Shown: positions 26,288-34,937, numbered from the stretch's first letter. The stretch is DNA of 64,000 nt from Asaia bogorensis (GCA_945869965.1 CAMBRC010000005.1:1-64000), one strand, 5' to 3'. The notes: generated by a model not told the origin, from the sequence alone. Numbers and translations are program-made.

Positions 26288-27469
26288 TTAATTCCCCGCC
26301 AGGTAGTTCATTGCCGCCGCCACCCCATCCGGCGCATGCGGCACGCCCGCCGCCCGCAGCCCCATCTCAATCCCGCCCAGCGCCCCCACCAGCGACAATT
26401 CGCCAAAATCGCCCAAATGCCCAATCCGGAACACCCGGTCGTTCAACTGGCCCAGCCCATTGCCCAGCGACATATTGAACCGCTCCAGGATCACCGCCCG
26501 AAGCGCATTGGCCGAATGCCCCTCCGGCACCCGCACCGCCGTCAATGCGCTCGAATAATGCCGAGCCTCCGCACACTGCACCTGCAGCCCCCAGGCCCGC
26601 ACCGCGCGGCGCGTCGCCTCGGCAAACCGGTCATGCCGCGCGAACACGTTGTCCAACCCCTCCTCCAGCAACATCTCGCACGCCGTATCCAGCCCGTACA
26701 AAAGATTTGTCGCCGGCGTGAAAGGAAAATACCCCGTCACATTCGCCGCCAACATCGGCCGCCAATCCCAATAACTCCGCGGCAACTTCGCCCCCTCCGC
26801 CGCCGCCAGCGCCTTCGCCGAAACCGCGTTAAACGACAACCCAGGCGGCAGCATCAGCCCCTTCTGCGACCCCGCAATGGTCACATCCACCCCCCAGGCA
26901 TCGTGCTTATAGTCCATGCTCCCAAGCGATGAGATCGTATCCACCATCAACAACGCCGGATGCTTGGCCGCATCCATCACCGCGCGAACCTCATCGATCC
27001 GGCTCGCACACCCCGTCGAAGTCTCGTTGTGCACAACACAAACCGCTTTAATCCGGTGCGCCGTATCCTTCACCAGCGCTGCGCCAATCCCCTCAACATC
27101 CGCCCCGCGCCGCCAGTCCGTCTCAACAAACACCGGCACCAGCCCCAACCGCTCCGCCATCTCCTGCCACAAATGCGCAAACCACCCAGTCCGGCACATC
27201 AGCACGGCATCCCCAGGCGACAACGTATTGACCAACGCCGCCTCCCAAGCCCCGGTCCCGCTCGCCGGATAGATCACCACATGCCCCGAAGTCTGGAACA
27301 CCTGCTTCACCCGCCCCAGCACCCGCGCGCCAAAAACCCCGAAATCCGGCCCGCGATGATCCATCGTCGGATTGTCCATCGCCCGCAGCACCCGGTCCGG
27401 CACATTCGTCGGCCCAGGGATCTGCAAAAAATGCCGCCCGGCCGCCGGCTTAGTCTGGAAATACGCCAT
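26288..27469 (-). CDS. Serine-glyoxylate aminotransferase-like class V PLP enzyme
   Basis: A 393-aa PLP-dependent aminotransferase of the alanine/serine-glyoxylate family, making glycine from glyoxylate with serine or alanine as donor. Visible features: QIPGPTNVPDRVLRAMDNPT at the N-terminus, YPASGTGAWEAALVNTLSPG, VVHNETSTGCASRIDEVRAV, VDTISSLGSMDYKHDAWGVD and the PLP lysine in AGSQKGLMLPPGL (about residue 200). ATG 27469 is chosen because GGAGAG precedes it. It is next to a large FAD/Fe-S 2-hydroxyacid dehydrogenase that could supply glyoxylate. Serine-specific versus alanine-specific activity is undecided. Confidence 0.88.
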   Translation of the reverse strand: MAYFQTKPAAGRHFLQIPGPTNVPDRVLRAMDNPTMDHRGPDFGVFGARVLGRVKQVFQTSGHVVIYPASGTGAWEAALVNTLSPGDAVLMCRTGWFAHLWQEMAERLGLVPVFVETDWRRGADVEGIGAALVKDTAHRIKAVCVVHNETSTGCASRIDEVRAVMDAAKHPALLMVDTISSLGSMDYKHDAWGVDVTIAGSQKGLMLPPGLSFNAVSAKALAAAEGAKLPRSYWDWRPMLAANVTGYFPFTPATNLLYGLDTACEMLLEEGLDNVFARHDRFAEATRRAVRAWGLQVQCAEARHYSSALTAVRVPEGHSANALRAVILERFNMSLGNGLGQLNDRVFRIGHLGDFGELSLVGALGGIEMGLRAAGVPHAPDGVAAAMNYLAGN

Positions 27470-27517
27470 AAAACTCTCCTCGCAGCACCGCACCATGCCC
27501 CGCCGCGCCGCCAGGCG

Positions 27518-27916
27518 CTACCCGCCAAACACCATCCGCCCAATCACCCGCGGCGGCACAAACGTAAACGCCCCGGCCACGATCAGCCCGCCCACATACA
27601 CCCCCTGCATCACCCGGTGATGCAGCGAAATCCGCCCCGTCCGCGCCGCCCAAACCCCCACCGGCAACATCACCAGCGTGAACACCGACAACCCATGGAT
27701 CCAGGAAAACCGGCCGGGCCCCGCCACCTCGGTGATGGCAAAGCTCGACAGCGCCACCCCCACCATGATCACCACCCACACCCGCCCCAACAGCCGATGC
27801 CCCACCGTCCCCTTAGGCGCCACGAACTGCACGATCCCCAGCACAAACGCCGCCACCGCCCCCAACCCATGCAGCTGTATCGCCAATGAAGCGTCCAAGA
27901 ACGGTGCCAGGGTCAT
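27518..27916 (-). CDS. DUF2306-type small membrane protein
   Basis: A 132-aa protein with about four hydrophobic segments: QLHGLGAVAAFVLGIVQFVA, GRVWVVIMVGVALSSFAI, IHGLSVFTLVMLPVGVWAA and MQGVYVGGLIVAGAFTFV. The histidine-containing pattern (GHRLLGRVWV, LHHRVMQGVYVGG) is that of the DUF2306 family, whose function is not established. ATG 27916 is preferred over the longer frame because AAGGAGG stands seven bases before it. It lies upstream of the aminotransferase on the same strand with a 48-bp gap and is divergent from the FAD dehydrogenase gene. Confidence 0.75.
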   Translation of the reverse strand: MTLAPFLDASLAIQLHGLGAVAAFVLGIVQFVAPKGTVGHRLLGRVWVVIMVGVALSSFAITEVAGPGRFSWIHGLSVFTLVMLPVGVWAARTGRISLHHRVMQGVYVGGLIVAGAFTFVPPRVIGRMVFGG

Positions 27917-27963
27917 CGCCAACCTCCTTGCCAAATCCATCGCATCCGCGCCTATCCTCGCCC

Positions 27964-30837
27964 ATGAACGCCCCCTTCGCCACCTCCACCCTCGCCGCCC
28001 GCCTCCGCCGCGAAACCGAGGGCGAGGTCCTGTTCTCCCAAGCCGACCGCGGCCGATACGCCACCGACGCCTCGATCTACCAAATCACCCCCATCGGAAT
28101 CCTCGTCCCAAAAACCATCGCCGACGTCCAAGCCGCCCTCACCATCGCCCGCGAAGCCGGCATCCCCATCCTCCCCCGCGGCGGCGGCACCAGCCAATGC
28201 GGCCAGACCGTCAACCGCGCCCTCGTCATCGACTGCTCCAAACACCTCAAGCGCATCCTCGACATCAACCCCGAAACCCGCACCGCCCTCGTCCAGCCAG
28301 GCCTCGTCCTCGGCCACCTCAACGCCGCCCTCAAACCCCACAACCTCTTCTTCCCCGTCGACCCCTCCACCCACGCCCGCTGCACCATCGGCGGCATGGC
28401 CGGCAACAACTCCTGCGGCAGCAAATCCATCCGCTACGGCCTCATGGCCGACAACGTCACCGCCATCGACGCAATCCTCGCCAACGGCACCGCCCACCGC
28501 TTCACCCACCTCCCCGACAACCTCGGCGCCGATCTCCCACCGGCCATCGCCGCCCTCATCCAAGACCTGCGCGCCCTCGGCGCCGCCGAAGCCGAAGAAA
28601 TCGCCGCCCGCTTCCCCAAGGAGCTCCGCCGCGTCGGCGGCTACAACATCGAATCCCTCACCCCCACCGCCCGCGCCGAACGCCGGGACAACCTCGCCCG
28701 CCTCCTCGTCGGCAGCGAAGGAACCCTCGCCTTCTCCACCGCCCTGGAACTCACCCTGCACCCAATAAAACCGAGAAAAGTCCTAGGCATCTGCCAATTC
28801 CCCAATTTTCGTGCCGCGATGGCGGCAAGCCAGCACCTGGTGACTCTCGACCCCGAAGCCGTCGAACTCGTCGACCGCACCATGATCGACCTCGGCCGCG
28901 CCATCCCGATCTACCGCCCCACCATCGACCGCATGCTGATCGGCGAACCCGACTCCATCCTCATCGTCGAATTCCACGGCCACGAAGACGCCCCCCTCCT
29001 GGCCAAACTCGCTGATCTCGACACCATGATGGCCGACCTCGGCTACCCCTCCGCCGTCGTCCGCGCCACCGACCCCAGCTTCCAGGCCGACATCGCCAGC
29101 GTCCGCGAAGCCGGCCTCAACATCATGATGTCCATGAAAGGCGACGGAAAACCCGTCTCCTTCATCGAAGACTGCGCCGTCCCCCTCGCCGACCTCGCCG
29201 ACTACACCGAACGCCTCAACGACGTCTTCGCCAAACACAACACCAAAGGCACCTGGTACGCCCACGCCTCCGTCGGCTGCCTCCACGTCCGCCCCGTCCT
29301 CAACATGAAAGACGGCACCGACGTCACCAGAATGCGCGCCATCGCCGAAGAATGTTTCGCCCTCGTCCGCGAGTACAAAGGCTCCCACTCCGGCGAACAC
29401 GGCGACGGCATCGTCCGCTCCGAATTCCACACTCCGATGTTCGGCCCCCGCATCGTCGCCGCCTTCACCCGCGTCAAACACCTCTTCGACCCCACCGCCA
29501 TGCTCAACCCCAACCGCATCGTCGACCCCCCGCGCATGGACGACCGCACCCTCCTGCGCTACCCCCCCGGCTACGCCGCGATCCCCAACTTCACCCCCAA
29601 ACTCGACTGGTCCGCCCACCCCGGCCCCCTAGGCGGCATGCTCGGCGCCGTCGAGATGTGCAACAACAACGGCACCTGCCGCAGCTTCGACGCCGGCGTC
29701 ATGTGCCCCAGCTTCCGCGTCACCAACGACGAACAACACGTCACCCGCGGCCGCGCCAACACCCTCCGCCTGACCCTCACCGGCCAACTCGGCCCCGACG
29801 CCCTCACCGGCGAAGACCTCAACGACGCAATGAAACTCTGCGTCTCCTGCAAAGCCTGCCGCCGCGAATGCCCCACCGGCGTCGACATGGCGAAAATGAA
29901 AATCGAAGTCCAAGCCGCCCGCGCCGAAAAACACGGCATCCCCCTGCGCGACAAACTCGTGGCCAGCCTCCCCCGCCTCGCCCCCTGGGCCAGCCGCCTC
30001 CCCGCCCTCGCCAACCTGCGCAACAAGCTCCCCCTCCTGCGCAGCCTCACCGAAAAAATCGGCTTCGCCTCATCCCGCGACCTGCCCGAATTCCAACCAA
30101 ACCCCTTCCGCAACGACGAAGCAGACGCCAACGGCGACGTCCTCCTCCTCGCCGACACCTTCAATCGCCATTTCGAACCCGAAATCCTCCGCGCCACGGT
30201 GAAAGTCCTCCGCGCCCTCAACCTCAAAGTCGAGATCGCCGCCGCCGGCCCCAAAAACCTCTGCTGCGGCCGAACCTACCTCGCCGCCGGCATGATCGAC
30301 CGCGCCCGCGCCGAAGCCGCCCGGACCCTCGCCGCCCTCGCCGGCACCCGCCCCGTCATCGGCCTAGAGCCCTCCTGCCTCTTCACCCTCAAAGACGAGT
30401 TCCAATCCCTCCTCCCCGGCCAGGCCGCCGAAAACCTCGCCAGCCGCGCAATCCTCCTCGGCGAATTCCTCGCCCAACACGCCACCAAACTCCCCCTCAC
30501 CCCCCTCAAGCTCACGGCCCACGTCCACGGCCACTGCCACGCCAAAAGCTTCGGCGCCTTCCTCCCCGGCCTCGCCGCCCTGCGCGCCATCCCCGACCTC
30601 ACCGTCAAACCCATCGCCTCCTCCTGCTGCGGCATGGCCGGCAATTTCGGCTACCAGTCCGAAACCCAAGCCGCCTCAAAAGCCATGGCCGAAGCCACCC
30701 TCCTCCCCGCCATCCGCGCCGCCGCCCCCCACGACGTCATCGTCGCCGACGGCACCTCCTGCCGCCACCAAATCGCCGACCTCGCCGGCCGCCCCGCCAT
30801 CCACTCCGTGCAACTCATCGCCCGCGCCCTGGCATGA
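27964..30837 (+). CDS. FAD/Fe-S 2-hydroxyacid dehydrogenase (D-lactate or glycolate type), GlcD-GlcF-like fusion
   Basis: A 957-aa fusion oxidising a D-2-hydroxyacid and passing electrons to the quinone pool at the membrane. N-terminal FAD_binding_4 domain: PILPRGGGTSQCGQTVNRAL (about residue 72) and GGMAGNNSCGSKSIRYGL; C-terminal FAD-oxidase part ends with HSGEHGDGIVRSEFH (about residue 480) and FDPTAMLNPNRIVDP. A ferredoxin-like CVSCKACRRECPTGVDMAK lies near residue 624, and two CCG-type cysteine regions follow (NLCCGRTYLAAGM and SSCCGMAGNFGYQ). The neighbouring glyoxylate aminotransferase favours glycolate metabolism, but D-lactate cannot be excluded. Divergent from DUF2306 with a 47-bp shared gap. 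Confidence 0.9.
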   Translation: MNAPFATSTLAARLRRETEGEVLFSQADRGRYATDASIYQITPIGILVPKTIADVQAALTIAREAGIPILPRGGGTSQCGQTVNRALVIDCSKHLKRILDINPETRTALVQPGLVLGHLNAALKPHNLFFPVDPSTHARCTIGGMAGNNSCGSKSIRYGLMADNVTAIDAILANGTAHRFTHLPDNLGADLPPAIAALIQDLRALGAAEAEEIAARFPKELRRVGGYNIESLTPTARAERRDNLARLLVGSEGTLAFSTALELTLHPIKPRKVLGICQFPNFRAAMAASQHLVTLDPEAVELVDRTMIDLGRAIPIYRPTIDRMLIGEPDSILIVEFHGHEDAPLLAKLADLDTMMADLGYPSAVVRATDPSFQADIASVREAGLNIMMSMKGDGKPVSFIEDCAVPLADLADYTERLNDVFAKHNTKGTWYAHASVGCLHVRPVLNMKDGTDVTRMRAIAEECFALVREYKGSHSGEHGDGIVRSEFHTPMFGPRIVAAFTRVKHLFDPTAMLNPNRIVDPPRMDDRTLLRYPPGYAAIPNFTPKLDWSAHPGPLGGMLGAVEMCNNNGTCRSFDAGVMCPSFRVTNDEQHVTRGRANTLRLTLTGQLGPDALTGEDLNDAMKLCVSCKACRRECPTGVDMAKMKIEVQAARAEKHGIPLRDKLVASLPRLAPWASRLPALANLRNKLPLLRSLTEKIGFASSRDLPEFQPNPFRNDEADANGDVLLLADTFNRHFEPEILRATVKVLRALNLKVEIAAAGPKNLCCGRTYLAAGMIDRARAEAARTLAALAGTRPVIGLEPSCLFTLKDEFQSLLPGQAAENLASRAILLGEFLAQHATKLPLTPLKLTAHVHGHCHAKSFGAFLPGLAALRAIPDLTVKPIASSCCGMAGNFGYQSETQAASKAMAEATLLPAIRAAAPHDVIVADGTSCRHQIADLAGRPAIHSVQLIARALA

Positions 30838-30842
30838 CCAAA

Positions 30843-30980
30843 GCAAGCAAAAGTTCTTTTTTGAAAAAAAGAACCAAAAAACTTTTATCCATTGGAACCG
30901 GGCCTCGCCTCCACCAACGCGCCCAAACGAATAAAAGTCTTTTTGTTTCTTTTTCTTCAGAAAAAGAAGAATCCTTGCTT
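30843..30980. repeat. Paired AT-rich palindromes between dehydrogenase and lepB
   Basis: Core 30853-30874 (arms GTTCTTTTTT / AAAAAAGAAC) starts 16 nt after the dehydrogenase stop, and core 30947-30968 (arms TTCTTTTTCT / AGAAAAAGAA) lies 21 nt before lepB. Flanks AAGTCTTTTTG and CAAAAAACTT point toward each other, so the two cores are inverted relative to each other around a 70-bp GC-rich spacer. Confidence 0.7.
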
Positions 30981-30989
30981 CAAACCTAA

Positions 30990-31853
30990 ATGCTCCGCTG
31001 GACCGCCACCCTCCTCTCCCTGCCCTTCCCCGGCCTCGGCCACGCCCTCGTCGGCGCCCTCCCCCGCGCCCTGCTCATCGCCGCCCTCTCGCTGATCTGC
31101 CAGGCCCTCCTCGCCATCCTGATGGCCAGCGAAACCGTCACCCCCACCCATCTCACCCTCGCCGCCGCCTGGATGGTCCTGGTCCTCGCCGCATCCCTCG
31201 CCGTCGCCGCCGACGCCTGGCGCCTCGCCCGCACCCCCTCGCCCATCCCCTGGCCCCGCCGCCTCAAAGCCTTCGCCGCGGTCCTCGCCCTGAACATCGC
31301 CCTCGCCTTCCTCCCCATCACCCCCGTCACCTGGCGCAGCTTCTACATCCCCAGCGCCTCGATGCGCCCCACCCTGCGCATCGGCGACCGCTTCGTCGTC
31401 CAGACCGGCTGGTACGACACCAACCCGGTCCAACGCGGCGAGATCATCGTCTTCACCCGCGACCCCGACGCCCCAACCCCCGCCGACTACATCAAGCGCG
31501 TCATCGGCCTCGGCGGCGACCGCATCCGCATGGTCAACGGCACCCTGCTCCTGAACGGCACCCCGGTGCCCAACACCCCGGACCCCTCAGACCCCGACCA
31601 GCGTATCCTCACCCTGCCAGACGGCCCGACCTACACCGTGATCAAACGCACCAACCAAGGCCTCGCCAACAACACCCCGGAATTCCTCGTCCCCCCCGGC
31701 CATGTCTTCGTCATCGGCGACAACATGGACAACAGCGAAGACAGCCGCCTGGACGCCCGCATCCGCTACATCCCCCTCGCCAACCTGATCGGCCGCGCCG
31801 CCATCATCTACTGGCCCTTCGCCAATGACCGCTTCGGCACCCAACTCCGTTAG
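30990..31853 (+). CDS. lepB: Signal peptidase I with extended N-terminal membrane region
   Basis: Cleaves signal peptides of exported proteins at the outer face of the inner membrane. The 287 aa hold the catalytic serine in YIPSASMRPTLRIGDRFVV (about residue 125) and the lysine in ADYIKRVIGLGGDRIRMVNG (about residue 170), followed by VPPGHVFVIGDNMDNSEDSR (box E). Unusually, the first 110 residues contain about three to four hydrophobic segments instead of the one or two common in Gram-negative LepB. The gene lies between two repeat pairs. It may be a second, specialised signal peptidase rather than the housekeeping one. Confidence 0.9.
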   Translation: MLRWTATLLSLPFPGLGHALVGALPRALLIAALSLICQALLAILMASETVTPTHLTLAAAWMVLVLAASLAVAADAWRLARTPSPIPWPRRLKAFAAVLALNIALAFLPITPVTWRSFYIPSASMRPTLRIGDRFVVQTGWYDTNPVQRGEIIVFTRDPDAPTPADYIKRVIGLGGDRIRMVNGTLLLNGTPVPNTPDPSDPDQRILTLPDGPTYTVIKRTNQGLANNTPEFLVPPGHVFVIGDNMDNSEDSRLDARIRYIPLANLIGRAAIIYWPFANDRFGTQLR

Positions 31854-31867
31854 CACCCATCCAAACG

Positions 31868-31945
31868 GATGAAAGTTTTTTGGTTCTTTTTTTCAAAAAA
31901 GAACAAGCGCTTCTTTTTAAAAAAAGAAGCAAAAACTTTCAATCA
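31868..31945. repeat. Adjacent AT-rich palindromes after lepB
   Basis: Core 31883-31904 (arms GTTCTTTTTT / AAAAAAGAAC) and core 31910-31929 (arms CTTCTTTTT / AAAAAGAAG) are separated by only five bases, with AAAGTTTTTT flank on the left and AAAAACTTTC on the right. This is the tightest pairing of the family and gives a long, imperfect inverted repeat 30 nt downstream of lepB. Confidence 0.75.
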
Positions 31946-32046
31946 CTTGCGCCTGGCCCCCCCGGCCAGCCGCGCGGTTCCAGGCCCCGGGGACAACCGC
32001 CTTCAAAAAAAATCACGGCACCGCCAGAAAAACATTTGCACCGACC

Positions 32047-32056
32047 AGTTAGTTAG
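32047..32056 (+). promoter_or_regulatory. AGTTAGTTAG leader motif, copy 2
   Basis: Identical 10-mer to the minus-strand motif at 9149-9158, here 14 nt before the ATG at 32071. It is embedded in an unusually AT-rich stretch (AGTTAGTTAGTACATAATG). Sharing by two unlinked related genes suggests common control. Confidence 0.45.
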
Positions 32057-32070
32057 TACATAATGTGCGG

Positions 32071-32526
32071 ATGGAAAACAGCACCCCCCTCCCCCCCAAA
32101 GCGGCCCCAGGCAGCTTCGCGGCGGAGCTATGTGCAATCCTGACCAGCTTCGCCGCCCTGCACCCGCTCCTCGCAGCCCTCCTGCAACCGCTGCTGGACC
32201 ACCTGCGCCGCATCGGCGAAAGCCTGGACAACCTCTTCGCCACCCTCCGCGCCGGCACCCCTCCGCCCGCCGCCACACCCGCGGAGCCCCCGCGCGCCAC
32301 ATCCGCGCCGTCGCGCCGCCACCAGCCGCGCCAGCGCGTGAGCCGGCCCCGCGTCAGCGCCAACCGCGCATCCCCCGTTCCCCTGCCCGTCCACCGGCAA
32401 CCGCCCTGCGCCGGATCAGGCCCACCCCTGCCCCGCCTTGCCCCCCCCTCCGCGCGTCCCAAGTGCTTTTTCGCTTTTTTCGCCCCTCCCCGCCCCAGGC
32501 AGACGCACGCCCTATTTGTTACGTAA
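32071..32526 (+). CDS. Small leucine-rich protein with low-complexity tail (family member 2)
   Basis: A 151-aa ORF starting MENSTPLPPKAAPG. Residues 20-60 are a helical leucine/alanine-rich region (FAALHPLLAALLQPLLDHLR, then GESLDNLFATLRAG); the remainder is proline, arginine and alanine-rich with no recognisable fold. It parallels 8610-9137 in its first residues, the LHxLxAA helix and the AGTTAGTTAG leader. ATG 32071 is preferred to the GTG two codons earlier by this comparison. It ends inside the palindrome that precedes the DUF924 gene. Function unknown. Confidence 0.5.
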   Translation: MENSTPLPPKAAPGSFAAELCAILTSFAALHPLLAALLQPLLDHLRRIGESLDNLFATLRAGTPPPAATPAEPPRATSAPSRRHQPRQRVSRPRVSANRASPVPLPVHRQPPCAGSGPPLPRLAPPSARPKCFFAFFAPPRPRQTHALFVT

Positions 32527-32532
32527 ACGTAA
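32519..32532. promoter_or_regulatory. TTACGT-AA-ACGTAA palindrome upstream of DUF924 gene
   Basis: A perfect 6-2-6 palindrome followed by TATATAAG, 62 bp before the DUF924 start. The sequence resembles operators of some MerR-family regulators of acyl-CoA and amino-acid degradation (LiuR type; from memory, not checked). It overlaps the stop codon of the preceding small gene. No merR gene is in the window. Confidence 0.45.
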
Positions 32533-32594
32533 TATATAAGCCACCGCGTGCAAATCCCGCCCGGCCATGGCATCCACCCGCAGGGAGTCCCGCC

Positions 32595-33167
32595 ATGCCA
32601 TACCGCAACACCGCCGCCGCCATCCTCGATTTCTGGTTCCAGGGGGACCCCGCCCTCTGGCGCGCCGACCCATGGTTCAAGAAAAGCGACGCCTTCGACA
32701 CCGAAATCCGCACCCGCTTCGCCACCGCCCTCCAGGCCGCCCAGGACGGCACCCTCGACGCCTGGACCGCAACCCCTGACGGCACCCTGGCCCTCCTCCT
32801 CCTGCTCGACCAATTCGCCCGCAACATCCACCGCAACTCCCACCTCGCCTTCGCCGGCGACGCATACGCCCGCCGCATCGCCCGCGCCGCCATCGCCAAC
32901 GGCGCCGAAGACCGCCTCACCCCGGTCCAACGCGTCTTCCTCTATCTGCCCTTCGAACACTCGGAATCCCCCGAAGACCAGGACGATTCCATCCGCCTCT
33001 TCGAATCCCTTCCCCCATCCACCTGGCGCGAAAACGTCGTCCTCTACGCCCACAAGCACCGCGACGTGATCCGCGAATTCAACCGCTTCCCGCACCGAAA
33101 CGCCGCCCTCGGCCGAACCACCACCCCGGCCGAACAAGCCTGGCTGGATGCCGGCGGCGGCTTCTGA
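32595..33167 (+). CDS. DUF924-family protein
   Basis: A 190-aa all-helical protein. The N-terminus AAAILDFWFQGDPALWRADP, the LALLLLLDQFARNIHRNSHL segment near residue 65 and VFLYLPFEHSESPEDQDDSI near residue 115 are characteristic of DUF924, a family with TPR-like folding and no assigned reaction. CAGGGAG precedes ATG 32595. The isopropylmalate-type dehydrogenase follows within 6 bp, so the two are probably co-transcribed. Confidence 0.85.
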   Translation: MPYRNTAAAILDFWFQGDPALWRADPWFKKSDAFDTEIRTRFATALQAAQDGTLDAWTATPDGTLALLLLLDQFARNIHRNSHLAFAGDAYARRIARAAIANGAEDRLTPVQRVFLYLPFEHSESPEDQDDSIRLFESLPPSTWRENVVLYAHKHRDVIREFNRFPHRNAALGRTTTPAEQAWLDAGGGF

Positions 33168-33172
33168 AAGAC

Positions 33173-34279
33173 ATGAACATGCAGTCCAACCAGCGCTTCC
33201 ATATCGCCGTCCTCCCCGGCGACGGCATCGGCCACGAAGTCATGGCCCCCTGCCTGCGCCTGCTCACCGCCGCAGCCGCGCGCTGCGGCGGTTTCGGCCT
33301 GGACTGGGACGAGAAGCCCGCCGGCGCCATGACCTACAAGGACACCGGCACCGCCCTGCCGCCCGACACCATGGCCACCGCCCGCCGCGCCGACGCCATC
33401 CTGCTCGGCGCCATGGGCCTGCCCAGCATCCGCTACCCCGACGGCACCGAGATCGCCCCCCAGCTCGACCTCCGCTTCGACCTCGGCCTCTATGCCGGCC
33501 TGCGCCCCGTCCGCGTCCTCCCCGGCATGACCCCGGTCCTCGCCGATCCCCGCGCCGCCACCATCGATTTCGTCCTGATCCGCGAAAGCACCGAGGGCCT
33601 CTTCGCCTCCCGCGGCAAAGGCACCATCACCGACGACCGCGAAGCCCGCGACACCATGCTGATCACCCGCGGCGTCAGCGAGCGCCTGTTCGACTTCTCC
33701 TTCGCCCTCGCCGCCACCCGCAAGCGCCAGGGCCGGCCCGGCGTGGTCACCTGTGTCGACAAGGCCAATGTCTTCACCAGCTTCGCCTTCTTCCGCAAGA
33801 TCTTCCACGAACGCGCCGCCCTGAACCCGGGCCTCGGCAATGAATGCGCCTATGTCGACGCCATGGCCCTGTTCATGCTCCGCCGCCCGTGGGATCTCGA
33901 TGTCCTGGTCACCGAAAACATGTTCGGCGACATCCTCTCCGATCTCGGCGCCGGCCTCATGGGCGGCCTCGGCTTCGCCCCCTCGGCCGATATCGGCGAC
34001 AGCCACGCCGTCTTCCAACCCTGCCACGGCACCGCCCCGGACATCGCCGGCCAAGGCCGCGCCAACCCGGTGGCGATGTTCCTCTCAGGCGCGATGATGC
34101 TGGAATGGCTGGCCGAGAAACACGCTCTGCCCGAAGCGGCACGCGCCGGCGCCCTGGTCCGCGCCGCCATCGACACCGCCCTGGCCGCCGGCGCCCGCCC
34201 GATGGAAACCGGCGGAACCCTCGGCACCCTGGCCCTGACCGAAGCCGTCCTCGCCGCGATGGAAAACCTGCCGGCCTGA
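33173..34279 (+). CDS. Isocitrate/isopropylmalate dehydrogenase-family enzyme
   Basis: A 368-aa NAD(P)- and divalent-metal-dependent beta-decarboxylating dehydrogenase. Visible motifs: IAVLPGDGIGHEVMAPCLRL, DFVLIRESTEGLFASRGKG (substrate loop, near residue 125), VDKANVFTSFAFFRK and the family signature NMFGDILSDLGAGLMGGLGF near residue 250, with the metal-binding aspartates present. The family includes LeuB, tartrate/malate and homoisocitrate dehydrogenases. The substrate loop differs from classical LeuB, and no leuA, leuC or leuD is nearby, so a tartrate- or malate-type activity is at least as likely. Confidence 0.85.
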   Translation: MNMQSNQRFHIAVLPGDGIGHEVMAPCLRLLTAAAARCGGFGLDWDEKPAGAMTYKDTGTALPPDTMATARRADAILLGAMGLPSIRYPDGTEIAPQLDLRFDLGLYAGLRPVRVLPGMTPVLADPRAATIDFVLIRESTEGLFASRGKGTITDDREARDTMLITRGVSERLFDFSFALAATRKRQGRPGVVTCVDKANVFTSFAFFRKIFHERAALNPGLGNECAYVDAMALFMLRRPWDLDVLVTENMFGDILSDLGAGLMGGLGFAPSADIGDSHAVFQPCHGTAPDIAGQGRANPVAMFLSGAMMLEWLAEKHALPEAARAGALVRAAIDTALAAGARPMETGGTLGTLALTEAVLAAMENLPA

Positions 34280-34289
34280 TCCTGCCAGC

Positions 34290-34937
34290 CTATCCCGGCG
34301 CCAGCCCGATCTCGCCCTCGAACGCCGCCAAAAAATCCGCCAAAAACTGCGTCCGCTCCCGCGCCAACCGTGCCCCCGTCGCCGTCTGGAACCCGCCCTC
34401 CAGCGTCAACAGCTTGGTGCGGAAATGGTCGATCGCAAACGCCCGGTCGTCATACCCCCGCCGCTCCCCCCGGGGATCGTCCCGGTCATACAACGCCGAA
34501 CCCATCCGCCCCGCCGTATAGAAACACCGCGCCACCCCAATCGCCCCGATCGCCTCCAGCCGATCGGCATCCTGAAGGATCCGTGCCTCCACCGTCACCG
34601 GCGCAATCCCCGCCGAAAAACTATGCGCCTCGATCGCGTGCGCCACCGCCTCGATCCGCGACCGCTCCCAGCCCATCTCGCCCAGGATCCCCCGCCCCCG
34701 TTCCGCCGCCAACCGCGACGCCTGGCTGCGCAGCGGCGACGACTTCTCGACATGCACGCAATCATGCAACAGCACCGAAGCCGCCAGCACCTCGCCATCC
34801 CCACCCTCGACAGCAAGGATCACCCGCGCATTGGCCCACACCCGGGCCAGATGCCCGACATCATGCGACCCGTCATCACCCCCCGCTACCAGCGGCACCA
34901 ACCGCCCGGCCAACAACCCAAAAGGAGAAAACACCAT
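34290..34937 (-). CDS. HD-domain phosphohydrolase (YedJ-like)
   Basis: A 215-aa HD-superfamily protein. The metal ligands are visible as SHDVGHLARVW (first His), ASVLLHDCVHVEK (HD pair near residue 58), AHAIEAHSF and LQDADRLEAIGAIGVARCF (Asp near residue 122), the pattern of the YedJ/YpgQ group of small nucleotide or phosphate-ester hydrolases. It is convergent with the dehydrogenase gene, 10 bp apart, and is preceded 17 bp upstream by the next gene on the same strand. Substrate unknown. Confidence 0.85.
   Translation of the reverse strand: MVFSPFGLLAGRLVPLVAGGDDGSHDVGHLARVWANARVILAVEGGDGEVLAASVLLHDCVHVEKSSPLRSQASRLAAERGRGILGEMGWERSRIEAVAHAIEAHSFSAGIAPVTVEARILQDADRLEAIGAIGVARCFYTAGRMGSALYDRDDPRGERRGYDDRAFAIDHFRTKLLTLEGGFQTATGARLARERTQFLADFLAAFEGEIGLAPG

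Noticed and set aside
32064-32070. GTG at 32065 as the start of the second small leucine-rich gene
   Set aside because: The related gene at 9137 starts at ATGGAAAAC, so the ATG at 32071 is the consistent choice.
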